DNA from: Nitrospiraceae bacterium
GTDB taxonomy: Bacteria; Nitrospirota; Nitrospiria; Nitrospirales; UBA8639
Reading direction: 5' to 3'
Length of the DNA: 64,000 nt
Assembly: GCA_020632635.1 (NCBI GenBank)
Contig: JACKFE010000001.1
Span: forward strand, 496,001-560,000
Part shown: positions 7,647 through 16,103 of the stretch, piece after piece
Layout of the letters: the number at the start of each line of letters is the position of its first letter
Numbering within the stretch: the first letter of the stretch is position 1
The notes under the pieces: model-generated
Told to the model about the DNA's origin: nothing
Database searches by the model: none
What the model saw: only the letters and a program-made list of their open reading frames with translations
Made by a program: the position numbers and the translations under genes

Positions 7647-8912
7647 TCACTCTGTCCCTGCTGGCTCCCAACGACGAAGGACCAGACAGGCATTGACCCC
7701 TCCAAAACCAAACGCATTGGAAATGGCCACATCAAACGAACACGAACGCGCCTGATTGGGCACATAGTCCAAATCACATTCCGGATCTGGAGTATCCAAA
7801 TTAATCGTAGGAGGGATCACTCCATGGTGAAGAGCCAATACGGAGAACACCGCTTCAATTCCCCCGGCGGCACCCAAGAGATGCCCTGTCATAGATTTGG
7901 TGGAGGAAATTGGAATAGTATAAGCATCATCCCCGAATACTTGCTTAATGACCTGAGTTTCCACGCGATCGGCAAAGGTTGAGGTTGCATGAGCATTGAT
8001 GTAACCAACAGTGCGTTTTTCAATCTCCGCTTCACGAATAGCTTTTTCCATGCAGACGACCGCCCCGCCTCCGTCATCGGGAGGCGCGGTAATATGAAAG
8101 GCATCGCTGTTCATCGCATACCCAATCACTTCCGCATATATTCTGGCTCCCCTGGCCACCGCATGGTCCAGATCTTCCAAAATCAACACTCCGGCCCCTT
8201 CTCCAATGACAAATCCATCGCGATCCTTATCAAAAGGACGGCTCGCGCGTTGAGGGTCCTGATTTCGACGTGAGAGTGCCTTGGCCGCGGCAAATCCCGC
8301 AACCGCTGTTGAACAGATGGTGGACTCTGCTCCTCCCACAATCATGACATCGGCCTCACCCCGTTGAATGAGCCGATAGCCTTCGCCAATACAATGGTTT
8401 CCCGTGGCACAGGCGGTAACCGCACACGCATTGGGACCCTTGGCGCCAAACCGAATCGCAACTTGTCCAGAAGCCAGATTGATAATGACCATGGGAATAA
8501 AGAAGGGAGAAACCCGATCAGGGCCTCGCTCCAAGAGCACTTTGTGATAGTGCTCAATGGCAGGTAGCCCACCAATCCCCGCTCCGATATAGACCCCAAC
8601 CCGATCAGCCATTTCTCCCGACACCGTCAACTTGGCATCATCCATCGCCTCCTGACTGGCAGCCACGGCATAATGAATGAAGGTATCCATCTTTTTGATT
8701 TCTTTTTTCTCGATATAGACGCCAGGATCAAAATTCTTGACTTCTCCGGCGATTTGCACAGGAAATTGACTCGCGTCAAACCGAGTAATCGGCCCAATTC
8801 CAGATTCTCCCTTGCAAAGCTTTGCCCACGTGTTGGACACACCAATATCCAATGGCGTGACCAATCCCAATCCGGTAATCACAACGCGACGCAGGGTAAT
8901 CGTTTTGCTCAT
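7647..8912 (-). CDS. fabF: 3-oxoacyl-[acyl-carrier-protein] synthase II
   Basis: Elongating condensing enzyme of type II fatty-acid synthesis; it condenses acyl chains with malonyl-ACP. 421 residues from ATG 8912 (RRVVITGLGLVTPL follows); a GTG at 8951 would add 13. The catalytic triad is visible: Cys in NACAVTACATGNHCIGE, His in YINAHATSTFADRVET, and His in KSMTGHLLGAAGGIEA. The glycine-rich C-terminus NAFGFGGVNACLVLRR is typical. It lies directly downstream of acpP and upstream of rnc. Neither possible start has a convincing SD. Confidence 0.97.
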   Translation of the reverse strand: MSKTITLRRVVITGLGLVTPLDIGVSNTWAKLCKGESGIGPITRFDASQFPVQIAGEVKNFDPGVYIEKKEIKKMDTFIHYAVAASQEAMDDAKLTVSGEMADRVGVYIGAGIGGLPAIEHYHKVLLERGPDRVSPFFIPMVIINLASGQVAIRFGAKGPNACAVTACATGNHCIGEGYRLIQRGEADVMIVGGAESTICSTAVAGFAAAKALSRRNQDPQRASRPFDKDRDGFVIGEGAGVLILEDLDHAVARGARIYAEVIGYAMNSDAFHITAPPDDGGGAVVCMEKAIREAEIEKRTVGYINAHATSTFADRVETQVIKQVFGDDAYTIPISSTKSMTGHLLGAAGGIEAVFSVLALHHGVIPPTINLDTPDPECDLDYVPNQARSCSFDVAISNAFGFGGVNACLVLRRWEPAGTE

Positions 8913-9031
8913 ACGCCCAACATTCCAATTCTCAGGAGAAGAAACACTCACGTTCTCTGGTGAAAGACCGTAACCTCATCACTATCAACAATCTCCATTC
9001 CTACAATCATGCCCATGGAGGCACGAATAGA

Positions 9032-9262
9032 TCAGGCTTTTTCCTTGATAAAATCAATAGCAGCCGACACCGTTTGAATTTTTTCAGCATCTTCATCCGG
9101 AATTTCAATTTCAAACTCTTCCTCCAGAGCCATCACCAATTCGACGGTGTCCAATGAATCAGCGCCTAAATCTTCCACAAATTTGGCCTCGGGCACCACT
9201 TCGTCCTCTTCCACTCCTAATTGTTCCGCAATGATCTTCTTCACTCGTTCTTCAACCGCCAT
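9032..9262 (-). CDS. acpP: Acyl carrier protein
   Basis: 76-residue acidic protein that carries growing acyl chains on a 4'-phosphopantetheine arm. The attachment serine is in the invariant DSLDTVELVMALEEEFE. The N-terminal helix (ERVKKIIAEQLGV) and the C-terminal DAEKIQTVSAAIDFI are standard. The start at 9262 has a very strong SD (GAAGGAGGTG), fitting the high expression expected. It lies between fabG and fabF in the fatty-acid run. Confidence 0.99.
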   Translation of the reverse strand: MAVEERVKKIIAEQLGVEEDEVVPEAKFVEDLGADSLDTVELVMALEEEFEIEIPDEDAEKIQTVSAAIDFIKEKA

Positions 9263-9326
9263 TCGGCACCTCCTTCAAGATTGTCGATAAACTGATTCAG
9301 TCCGAGGGATCTTTTTTCCCCAAGCA

Positions 9327-10070
9327 TTATGCCATATGCATTCCGCCGTTCACATGCAATACGTGTCCCGTAATATATCCGGCCTTATCAGAAGAAAGAA
9401 AGCAGACAGCCTCCGCCACATCACTGGCTTGCCCCAGTCGTTTGCAGGGAATCTGATTCAGCAAGGCCTCCTTGATCTCCGGAGATAACTGTTGAGTCAT
9501 GGCGGTATCAATAAAACCCGGAGCCACAGCATTCACCGTCACATTGCGGCCGGCATATTCCCGCGCTACGGTTTTCGTTAACCCAATCACCGCCGCTTTG
9601 GACGCAGCATAATTCGCTTGTCCAACATTTCCGATCGCCCCAACAATGGAGGCAATGTTTACAATTCGTCCACTCCGTTGCTTGCTCATCGTCGGCAACA
9701 CAGCTTTTGAGCAGAAAAACGTGCCCGTAAGATTGACTTGAAGTACCGCCTGCCAATCTTCCTCCTTCATCCTCATCAGGAGGCCATCTCGGGTAATCCC
9801 GGCGTTATTGACGAGAATATCCACGCGCCCCCACTCCTGAACAATCTGATCGACCATTCCTTTGACCTGCTCCCACTCCCCCACATTGACACCTAATGCC
9901 ATCGCTTTCCGGCCAGCCTGACGAATGAGATTGACCGTTTCTTCGCAACGGGACGCCTCGATATCCGCCACCACCACATCCGCTCCGTCCCGTGCAAGCA
10001 TGGTGGCGACCGCTTGCCCAATACCCCGAGCCGCCCCAGTCACAACCGCAATTTTTCCCATTAACGACAT
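9327..10070 (-). CDS. fabG: 3-oxoacyl-[acyl-carrier-protein] reductase
   Basis: NADPH-dependent ketoreductase of fatty-acid elongation. 247 residues from ATG 10070. A short-chain dehydrogenase fold is shown by TGAARGIGQAVA (cofactor loop), NNAG, the catalytic Ser in IVNIASIVGAIGN, and Y-x3-K in NYAASKAAVIGL. PGFIDTAMTQ and SDKAGYITGHVLHVNGGMHM at the C-terminus are FabG-typical. A GTG at 10082 is in frame but adds only four residues. Flanked by fabD upstream and acpP downstream. Confidence 0.96.
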   Translation of the reverse strand: MSLMGKIAVVTGAARGIGQAVATMLARDGADVVVADIEASRCEETVNLIRQAGRKAMALGVNVGEWEQVKGMVDQIVQEWGRVDILVNNAGITRDGLLMRMKEEDWQAVLQVNLTGTFFCSKAVLPTMSKQRSGRIVNIASIVGAIGNVGQANYAASKAAVIGLTKTVAREYAGRNVTVNAVAPGFIDTAMTQQLSPEIKEALLNQIPCKRLGQASDVAEAVCFLSSDKAGYITGHVLHVNGGMHMA

Positions 10071-10106
10071 AGTGAGCCCCACAGTAATATATGGTAGAAA
10101 CCCCAG

Positions 10107-11033
10107 TTAGATGAGCTGAGCACGCACCGAATCGTAGGAAGTTCGATCATAGACATTCCAGGTCTTGGCATCGGGCGCAATGCGTTTCACCAAGCCGGTT
10201 AATACCTTCCCTGGCCCAATTTCGATAAAGTGTCGAATGCCCATCTTGGACATGGTCATGATCGTGTCTTGCCAACGCACAGGTGAGGGTAGTTGCCTGA
10301 CTAAGGAGTGACGAACATCATCTGCCGATTGAATGGCCTTGGCCTCCACATTATTGATCAAGGGAACCTTTAAATCAGACCAGGACAGAGAATCAATATC
10401 TTTTTTTAGCCGATTAGCCGCCACTTGCATCAACGGCGTATGAACAGGCACGCTCACGGGCAAGGGCATAACTCGCTTGGCGCCCCGAGCCTTAGCAATT
10501 TCCAAGGCTTTTTCAACGGCGGTTTTTTCCCCCGCAATCACCGTTTGTCCTGGGGAATTTAAGTTAGCCGGAGCAACAATACCTGCCGACTCAGCTTCCT
10601 GGCAAACCACTCGAACGTCTTCTTCGGCAAGTCCGAGAATGGCGGCCACTAGTCCGCTTCCAGGAAGCACGGCCTCGGCCATATACTGGCCCCGTTTCTG
10701 GACCAAGCCCACTGCATCGCGAAACCGTAATCCCCCTGCGGCCAGGAGGGCCGTATATTCACCCAAACTATGTCCGGCCACCGCTGCGGGAGCCCACGGA
10801 GCATCTTGCATCAATTGATACGCAGCCCAACTCGTCACCAACAAGGCTGGCTGGGTATATTCCGTCTGATTGAGCCGTTCAACCGGACCCTCAAAACAGA
10901 GTTGCTGGATATCATATCCCAACACCTCTTGGGCTTCTTGATAAACAGCAGAGAGGGCTGGCACCTCACTCAGCAACTCTCGACCCATTCCAACGACTTG
11001 AGACCCCTGCCCAGGAAAGAGAAAAGCTATCAT
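10107..11033 (-). CDS. fabD: Malonyl-CoA:ACP transacylase
   Basis: Loads malonyl from CoA onto ACP, feeding FabH and FabF. 308 residues. The start AFLFPGQGSQVVGMG is diagnostic; the nucleophile is Ser in GHSLGEYTALLAAGG; the catalytic His is in PVSVPVHTPLM; the Gln in the first motif helps form the oxyanion hole. The C-terminal IEIGPGKVLTGLVKRI is standard. ATG 11033 is unambiguous. It follows the enoyl reductase gene by 65 bases. Confidence 0.97.
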   Translation of the reverse strand: MIAFLFPGQGSQVVGMGRELLSEVPALSAVYQEAQEVLGYDIQQLCFEGPVERLNQTEYTQPALLVTSWAAYQLMQDAPWAPAAVAGHSLGEYTALLAAGGLRFRDAVGLVQKRGQYMAEAVLPGSGLVAAILGLAEEDVRVVCQEAESAGIVAPANLNSPGQTVIAGEKTAVEKALEIAKARGAKRVMPLPVSVPVHTPLMQVAANRLKKDIDSLSWSDLKVPLINNVEAKAIQSADDVRHSLVRQLPSPVRWQDTIMTMSKMGIRHFIEIGPGKVLTGLVKRIAPDAKTWNVYDRTSYDSVRAQLI

Positions 11034-11098
11034 AGCATGTTCAACCCCAACCCAAACTATCCAACTCTCAACCCCGATCCGCGTTGCGAGAAAACCGA

Positions 11099-11914
11099 TT
11101 AATCAACGATAAACTCTCCCCCATCCACGCAAATCACATTCCCGGTAATCCAATGAGCCTTAGGATGACTCAATAACCCAAGCGCCTCGGCCACATCTTG
11201 CGTAGTGGTTAACCGATTGGAAGGATTCTTGCGTTGAGCCAATTCAATCATTTCCGAAGACCCTGGGATTTTTCTAAGAGCCGGGGTATCGGTGACGCCT
11301 GCCATCAATGAATTCACCGTAATCCCCAAAGGCGCTAGCTCAAGAGCCAGCTGGCGTGTGTGTGATTCCAAAGCTGATTTGGCCGCCGAGACCGCCCCAT
11401 AGGATTTCCAAACCCTCGCCCCGCCAGCACTGGTCATAGAGAAAATCCGACTGCCGTTCCCCAAAAAGCCTTGGGCCACAAGGTCTTGCGTCCAATACAC
11501 TAAACTATGAGCCATCACATCCAGGGTCATATCCATTTGGGATTTATTGATGGCCTCGGCTGAAGATTTGGCAATATAGGGTTTTAAGGTGCCAAAGGCC
11601 AAGGAATGCAACAAGACCCTCAGAAAGATCGGCTTGCCGCTTTCCTCACTTCGTTGAGCCATATGCTTAAGAATCTCCCCACGTTTTTCAGGATCAGCCG
11701 CATTGGCATTAAAGAAAATCACTTCTCTTCCTAGCGCCCGAATATCTGCTTCGATCCGTTCAGCATTCGGAAGAGTGGACTTTCGATCAAGATGCACTCC
11801 CAAAATATTCATTCCCAATCTGGCCAATTCCAAAGCAGCCGCTTCGCCAAAGCCGCTTGAAGCGCCCAGGATTAACGCCCAATCACCTTCGCACCAAGAT
11901 CCTGTATCGGTCAT
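11099..11914 (-). CDS. fabL: FabL-like enoyl-[acyl-carrier-protein] reductase
   Basis: 271-residue short-chain dehydrogenase. The cofactor loop is the classical G-A-S-S-G-F-G type. The active-site pair is spaced Y-x6-K (YGAVSAAK), the spacing of enoyl-ACP reductases, not the Y-x3-K of FabG-type ketoreductases. The C-terminal stretch VNSLMAGVTDTPALRKIPG is close in pattern to FabL of Bacillus, and FabI's shifted N-terminal glycine motif is absent. In context (between fabH and fabD, with no other enoyl reductase in the run) it most likely performs the last reduction of each elongation cycle. ATG 11914 has an SD-like AGGGGA. An alternative is a different SDR enzyme. Confidence 0.75.
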   Translation of the reverse strand: MTDTGSWCEGDWALILGASSGFGEAAALELARLGMNILGVHLDRKSTLPNAERIEADIRALGREVIFFNANAADPEKRGEILKHMAQRSEESGKPIFLRVLLHSLAFGTLKPYIAKSSAEAINKSQMDMTLDVMAHSLVYWTQDLVAQGFLGNGSRIFSMTSAGGARVWKSYGAVSAAKSALESHTRQLALELAPLGITVNSLMAGVTDTPALRKIPGSSEMIELAQRKNPSNRLTTTQDVAEALGLLSHPKAHWITGNVICVDGGEFIVD

Positions 11915-12018
11915 GATGTTCCCCTACGGTTAAAATAACCCTTGATCCGTTGCAATCTGAACACATGCTCCTACCCCGACTCCAGGCCAGGACGCATCTC
12001 CCATCCAAAATTGAACTC

Positions 12019-12993
12019 CTACCATTGCACCACCGCAGAAGCCCAGGTTAGACCAGCACCAAACGCGGCCATTACAACCTTATTCCCTCGTTTGATTCTT
12101 CCATCCTGAATAGCCTGGTCAAGAGCCAAAGGTATGGATGCTGCAGATGTATTACCAAATCGATCTAAATTAATCATCACTTTTTCTTCAGAAAGCCCTA
12201 ATCGCTGACTAACTGCCCGTAAAATTCGAACATTGGCCTGATGGGGGATGAATAAATCGATGTCCTGAGGCACCATTCCATTTGCCTTTAGTGCTTCATG
12301 GGTGGCCTCTTCCATCGTTTTTACGGCGATTTTAAACGTTTCATTTCCTCGCATCTTGATAAAACACCGTTTATTTTGCAAAACATCATCGGAAGCAGGG
12401 TCCCGTGAGCCGCCGCCTGGCACATAGATTAAATCTGATATCCTTCCATTGGCATGAAGGTGGGTGGACAACACTTTGGACTCATCCACACTCCGTCCCA
12501 AAACGACCGCTCCCGCTCCATCACCAAAAAGGACACAGGTATTGCGGTCGGTCCAATCCGTAATAGCCGACATCACCTCCGCCCCAATGACCAGCACATG
12601 TTTCATTCCGCTTTTAATATAGACATCTCCAATAGCCAACGCATAAATGAACCCGCAACAGGCCGCAGAAATGTCGCATGCCGCCGCCCGGACAGCCCCT
12701 AAACGATGCTGGACCAAACAGGCTGTGGCAGGAAGAGGGGTATCACCCGTGCAAGTCGCAAGAAGGATCACATCAATGTCAGAAGGAGAAACTCTGGCAG
12801 CAAGCAGGGCTCGATTCGCAGCCTCGATAGCCAAATCGGAACAGGCTTGACCGGACTGGACAATACGCCGCTCCCGGATACCTGTTCTTTCAAGGATCCA
12901 GGAATCCGAGGTCTCAACCATCCGCTCTAAGTCAGCATTGGTTAACACGCGGTCTGGAGCATACGCTCCCGTTCCAAGAATCACACTATTCAT
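12019..12993 (-). CDS. fabH: 3-oxoacyl-[acyl-carrier-protein] synthase III
   Basis: Initiating condensing enzyme: joins acetyl-CoA (or another primer) with malonyl-ACP. 324 residues. The catalytic Cys is in CDISAACCGFIYAL, the His in FIPHQANVRI and the Asn in LDRFGNTSAASIP, forming the Cys-His-Asn triad. The N-terminus LGTGAYAPDRVLTNADLE is standard, as is AAFGAGLTWAS at the end. ATG 12993 overlaps the plsX stop by four bases (ATGA), so the pair is translationally coupled. Confidence 0.97.
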   Translation of the reverse strand: MNSVILGTGAYAPDRVLTNADLERMVETSDSWILERTGIRERRIVQSGQACSDLAIEAANRALLAARVSPSDIDVILLATCTGDTPLPATACLVQHRLGAVRAAACDISAACCGFIYALAIGDVYIKSGMKHVLVIGAEVMSAITDWTDRNTCVLFGDGAGAVVLGRSVDESKVLSTHLHANGRISDLIYVPGGGSRDPASDDVLQNKRCFIKMRGNETFKIAVKTMEEATHEALKANGMVPQDIDLFIPHQANVRILRAVSQRLGLSEEKVMINLDRFGNTSAASIPLALDQAIQDGRIKRGNKVVMAAFGAGLTWASAVVQW

Positions 12994-14021
12994 TCGGTGG
13001 GTATTGTAGCCGTAGTAGTCGATGAGGAAACCAACCCCAAAGCAATGTCATCACGAATGCGCTGGAGCAACCCGCCCTCAGCCAAGGATCGAGCTTTGAG
13101 GATTGCATTTTTTATGGCTTTTGAAGATGAACGACCGTGACAAATCATACTAATGCCCTCAACGCCCAATAACGGAGCCCCGCCAAATTCGGCGTAATCC
13201 GTTTTTCGACGAAGCCGCAGTAACGGGCCAGCCATCAACAGATAGGAAAACCGGCCAAGGACCGATTGAGAAATTTCCTTCATTAACATCTTCTTGATGG
13301 CATCCGCCAATCCTTCGGAAATTTTCAGAGCGACATTCCCTAAAAACCCATCACAGACAATGACGTCGGCATTGCCGCTATACACATCCCGCCCCTCGAC
13401 ATTTCCAATAAATTGGATGGAACTCTCCTTAAGAAGCTTGAAGGCCTCTTTGGTGACTTCGTTGCCCTTGGTGTCTTCCTCGCCGATACTCAACAAACCG
13501 ACTCTGGGGCGCTCCACACCCAGAAGATGCTTCCCATATTCATGGCCCATAATACCAAACTGGTAGAGCTGGCGGGCCGTACAATCAACGGTGGCACCCA
13601 CATCCAACATAATGGCCATGCCTTGACGAGTCGGCAAGGAAGCCGCAATAGCTGGCCGCTCAACCCCTTTGATGGAGCCTAGGAGAAAAAAAGCCGACAC
13701 CATTGTCGCACCCGTATTACCAGCGCTCACCACGCCATCAACCTGACCAGACTTGACCAGCTCCGTCGCTTTCCAAATCGAGGAATCCCGCTTTTTCCTA
13801 GCAACCAGGGCCGGGGACTCATGCATCCCGACGACTTGGGAGGCGTGTAAAATTTCAATATTGGCTTTGCTGCCGCCTAGCTGATCTAATTGTGATTGAA
13901 TAGCGTGTTGATCACCAACCAAGACAATGGAAAGCGGAGCTTCACGAGTCGCTTGAATGGCACCTTCGATATTGGGGGTTACCCCGTGGTCCCCCCCCAT
14001 CGCATCCACAGCTATTTTCAT
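12990..14021 (-). CDS. plsX: Phosphate acyltransferase PlsX
   Basis: Converts acyl-ACP to acyl-phosphate for the PlsY route into phospholipids. 343 residues. The start KIAVDAMGGDHGV is diagnostic; further family motifs are ALVARKKRDSSI, VSAGNTGATM, MLDVGA and CDGFLGNVALKISEG. The order rpmF-plsX-fabH is one of the most conserved in bacteria and is present here. The 3' end overlaps fabH by four bases. Confidence 0.97.
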   Translation of the reverse strand: MKIAVDAMGGDHGVTPNIEGAIQATREAPLSIVLVGDQHAIQSQLDQLGGSKANIEILHASQVVGMHESPALVARKKRDSSIWKATELVKSGQVDGVVSAGNTGATMVSAFFLLGSIKGVERPAIAASLPTRQGMAIMLDVGATVDCTARQLYQFGIMGHEYGKHLLGVERPRVGLLSIGEEDTKGNEVTKEAFKLLKESSIQFIGNVEGRDVYSGNADVIVCDGFLGNVALKISEGLADAIKKMLMKEISQSVLGRFSYLLMAGPLLRLRRKTDYAEFGGAPLLGVEGISMICHGRSSSKAIKNAILKARSLAEGGLLQRIRDDIALGLVSSSTTTATIPTE

Positions 14022-14065
14022 GGGTTTCGAAGGGAGAGTGTGAGTTGAAGGAACGAGGAAGGAAA

Positions 14066-14248
14066 TTATCCCTCTTCCACACCAATAATGGCCATTCCCT
14101 TATACGTCCCGCAATTTAAACAGGTCTTATGCGGGGGCTTGGGTTCGTGACATTGAGGACACGTCGATAAATTCGGTGCGGTAAGTTTTTTATGGGTTCG
14201 TCGTGAATCTCGGCGAGCCCGAGAAATTTTGTGCTTAGGATTTGCCAT
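14066..14248 (-). CDS. rpmF: 50S ribosomal protein L32
   Basis: 60-residue basic protein of the large subunit. ANPKHKISRARRDSRRTHKKL is the usual N-terminus of L32 apart from its first residues. Four cysteines form a zinc ribbon: CPQC and, 10 residues later, CLNC. Downstream of the DUF177 gene and upstream of plsX, the standard order. Confidence 0.97.
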   Translation of the reverse strand: MANPKHKISRARRDSRRTHKKLTAPNLSTCPQCHEPKPPHKTCLNCGTYKGMAIIGVEEG

Positions 14249-14272
14249 GATCGTCCATTTAGTTAGAAGTGA

Positions 14273-14890
14273 CTATTTTCGAACTGATCTCCTTCGTCGA
14301 TTTCCAGGTGATCGCCCAGAAGACTGCTTATCGGCTATTGAAAGATCCGGATGAAAAACACCTTCCGATTCCATAACCGGAGCAGGTACCACACACGAGC
14401 ACTTTTCGGTGTTCAGATTCGCCCCACAACCTTGACATAAACCCAGACATGCGTCTGAACATAGGGCCTGAAAAGGTGCTGCAAGAATCACATGCTCACG
14501 AATGAGGGGAAGTAAATCTACCTGATTCGCATCTATGGGATAAACGTCGTCCTCGTCGTTCCGATCCTCATCTTGATGTTGAGCATGACGCCCACCCGCA
14601 ATATCCACACCTTTCACACGTGACGTCTTTTTAAACAGCCCCAAGCAAGGCAAATTCAGACTTTCCTCAAACACCGAAAGACACCGAACACACTCTCTGG
14701 CAATCCGGCCTTCTAGCAGACCCTGGAAATACACTGTGCGATCATCGGGCTTGGCCAATGATCCGACACATCGCATATGCCCAATGACTGTACCATCATC
14801 CTGAGATAATTCCAGTTCAGCCGGTTCAACCAGCCTGTCCAACGAAAGACCTGATGCCGGAATATCAGTTAGCTTAAAGATCCAAGACAT
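14273..14890 (-). CDS. DUF177/YceD-family protein
   Basis: 205 residues. Members of this family are nearly always encoded just before rpmF, as here, and have been linked to 23S rRNA accumulation. The C-terminal metal-like cluster CSDACLGLCQGCGANLN is the family hallmark. A central acidic/His insertion (HAQHQDEDRNDEDDVYP) and a basic tail (RSPGNRRRRSVRK) are less common. A second pair of Cys lies in CVRC. The role in this organism is inferred from family and position only. Confidence 0.85.
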   Translation of the reverse strand: MSWIFKLTDIPASGLSLDRLVEPAELELSQDDGTVIGHMRCVGSLAKPDDRTVYFQGLLEGRIARECVRCLSVFEESLNLPCLGLFKKTSRVKGVDIAGGRHAQHQDEDRNDEDDVYPIDANQVDLLPLIREHVILAAPFQALCSDACLGLCQGCGANLNTEKCSCVVPAPVMESEGVFHPDLSIADKQSSGRSPGNRRRRSVRK

Positions 14891-14953
14891 CCTTCAACCA
14901 ACTTTACCCTTGACACCGCACCTGATCCATTCCTTGCCGACTCTTTCAGCCGG

Positions 14954-15187
14954 TCAATGCTCTTCTGAAAACGATAGAATTGCTATTTCACGGGCTCGTT
15001 TAACAGCCTGCGTTAACCGTCGCTGATGACGCAGGCAATTGCCAGATGTTCTTCGTGGAATAATACGACCTCGCTCCGTTAAAAAGTTTTTCAATAAACC
15101 GGCATCTTTGTAATCCAGCGGGGTCTTATCAAAACAAAACCGGCAAACTCTTTTACGTTGAAACAATCGCCCTTTTTCAACTGACAC
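14954..15187 (-). CDS. rpsR: 30S ribosomal protein S18
   Basis: 77 residues from GTG 15187. S18 forms a pair with S6 on the small-subunit platform. Family motifs: FQRKRVCRFC, DYKDAGLLKNFLTERGRIIP and RRTSGNCLRHQRRLTQAVKRAREIA (in two parts). Start choice: a GTG at 15196 is also in frame but overlaps the SD GGAGG; the GTG at 15187 sits eight bases after that SD. The gene follows ssb by 23 bases. The usual next gene, rplI, is not here; the DUF177-rpmF run follows instead. Confidence 0.95.
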   Translation of the reverse strand: MSVEKGRLFQRKRVCRFCFDKTPLDYKDAGLLKNFLTERGRIIPRRTSGNCLRHQRRLTQAVKRAREIAILSFSEEH

Positions 15188-15210
15188 TTCATCCACCTCC
15201 AGATCAGATT

Positions 15211-15621
15211 TTAGGGAATGGGCTCAGAATAATAATCTTCGGTCTCGTAGGAAGCATCATCGGATGCCCCACTCATTGACGAACTTGAAGAAGACTTTTT
15301 CGGGAGAAACGTCACGGTTTGGGCAACCACTTCATGTTTACTACGTTTTTGACCATCTTCCGTCTCCCATCGGCGTTGCTGCAACCGACCATCAACAATC
15401 GCCCCATCCCCCTTACTCAAGTATTGGCCGCAATGTTCAGCTTGTCGGCCAAACACTACGATATCAACATAACAAACCTCTTCCTTTTGGTCATCAGCCT
15501 GTTTATACCGCCTATTGACCGCTAGGGGAAAATTGACTACCGGTGTTCCACTCGGAGTATACCGCAGTTCAGGATTCCTGGTTAGGTTCCCAATGAGAAT
15601 GACCTTATTGAACCCCACCAT
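15211..15621 (-). CDS. ssb: Single-stranded DNA-binding protein
   Basis: 136 residues. OB-fold SSB: FNKVILIGNLTRNPELRYTP, then VNFPLAVNRRY, FGRQAEHCGQYLSKG and a C-terminal flexible acidic tail (YETEDYYSEPIP). It protects single-stranded DNA in replication and repair; the acidic tip recruits partner proteins. The ATG at 15621 is chosen because a strong SD (GAAGGAG) precedes it; a GTG at 15639 would include the SD itself. The start lies within the last codons of rpsF (17-base overlap), so the two are coupled. Confidence 0.96.
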   Translation of the reverse strand: MVGFNKVILIGNLTRNPELRYTPSGTPVVNFPLAVNRRYKQADDQKEEVCYVDIVVFGRQAEHCGQYLSKGDGAIVDGRLQQRRWETEDGQKRSKHEVVAQTVTFLPKKSSSSSSMSGASDDASYETEDYYSEPIP

Positions 15622-15952
15622 CCTCGGAATCTCCTTCACTGACCTGATTTGCCGCCGCCAGATCTTTTGGGTTCAGCTTCACGGTCATGAACTTCATGAC
15701 TTGATCTTCCATTCGTTGAAATCGTTCCAACTCCTTGACTACCGTTGGGGGACCTTCAAATTGAATGGTGATAAACGTCCCCTTGCGTTCATGCTGAATA
15801 TCATAGGCCAATTTTTTCTTGCCGCTGTTGTCCAACTTTAAAATTGTCGCCCCTGACTGCGTCAGCAGCTCTTTCATTTTCTGAACAACTTGCTCGTGTT
15901 CTGTTTCAACCTGTACCGGCCTCAAAATACACAGCGATTCGTATAATTTCAT
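15605..15952 (-). CDS. rpsF: 30S ribosomal protein S6
   Basis: 115 residues. YESLCILRPVQVETEHEQVV and the conserved KKLAYDIQHERKGTFITIQF identify S6; the C-terminus is acidic (SEGDSEDGG). First gene of the rpsF-ssb-rpsR run, transcribed from the promoter at 16028-16057. It overlaps ssb by 17 bases. Confidence 0.97.
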   Translation of the reverse strand: MKLYESLCILRPVQVETEHEQVVQKMKELLTQSGATILKLDNSGKKKLAYDIQHERKGTFITIQFEGPPTVVKELERFQRMEDQVMKFMTVKLNPKDLAAANQVSEGDSEDGGVQ

Positions 15953-16001
15953 AGGGAACCTTTCACTTTTTCAAAAATTTCCAGAAATATAAGAAAAGCC
16001 T

Positions 16002-16033
16002 TAAATTTTATTCCGAAAAAGGAATCAAATTTA
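16002..16033. repeat. Inverted repeat overlapping the rpsF -10 element
   Basis: Arms TAAATTT (16002-16008) and AAATTTA (16027-16033), plus ATTCC (16010-16014) and GGAAT (16021-16025), give 12 paired bases with one mismatch around a six-base loop. Since the promoter -10 is inside the right arm, it could act as a DNA operator rather than an RNA hairpin. Confidence 0.5.
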
Positions 16034-16057
16034 CCACAGCTTTTCGCGACCTGTCAA
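16028..16057 (-). promoter_or_regulatory. Promoter of rpsF-ssb-rpsR
   Basis: On the minus strand a perfect -35 TTGACA (16052-16057) is followed after 18 bases by TAAATT (16028-16033). The expected 5' leader to the rpsF ATG is about 70 bases and AT-rich. The -10 is one arm of an inverted repeat (separate entry). This is the first clear internal promoter in the long minus-strand block. Confidence 0.6.
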
Positions 16058-16103
16058 AATCCTAAACTGCAACCCTAACTGCATGACCATCTCAAAATTC
16101 GGG

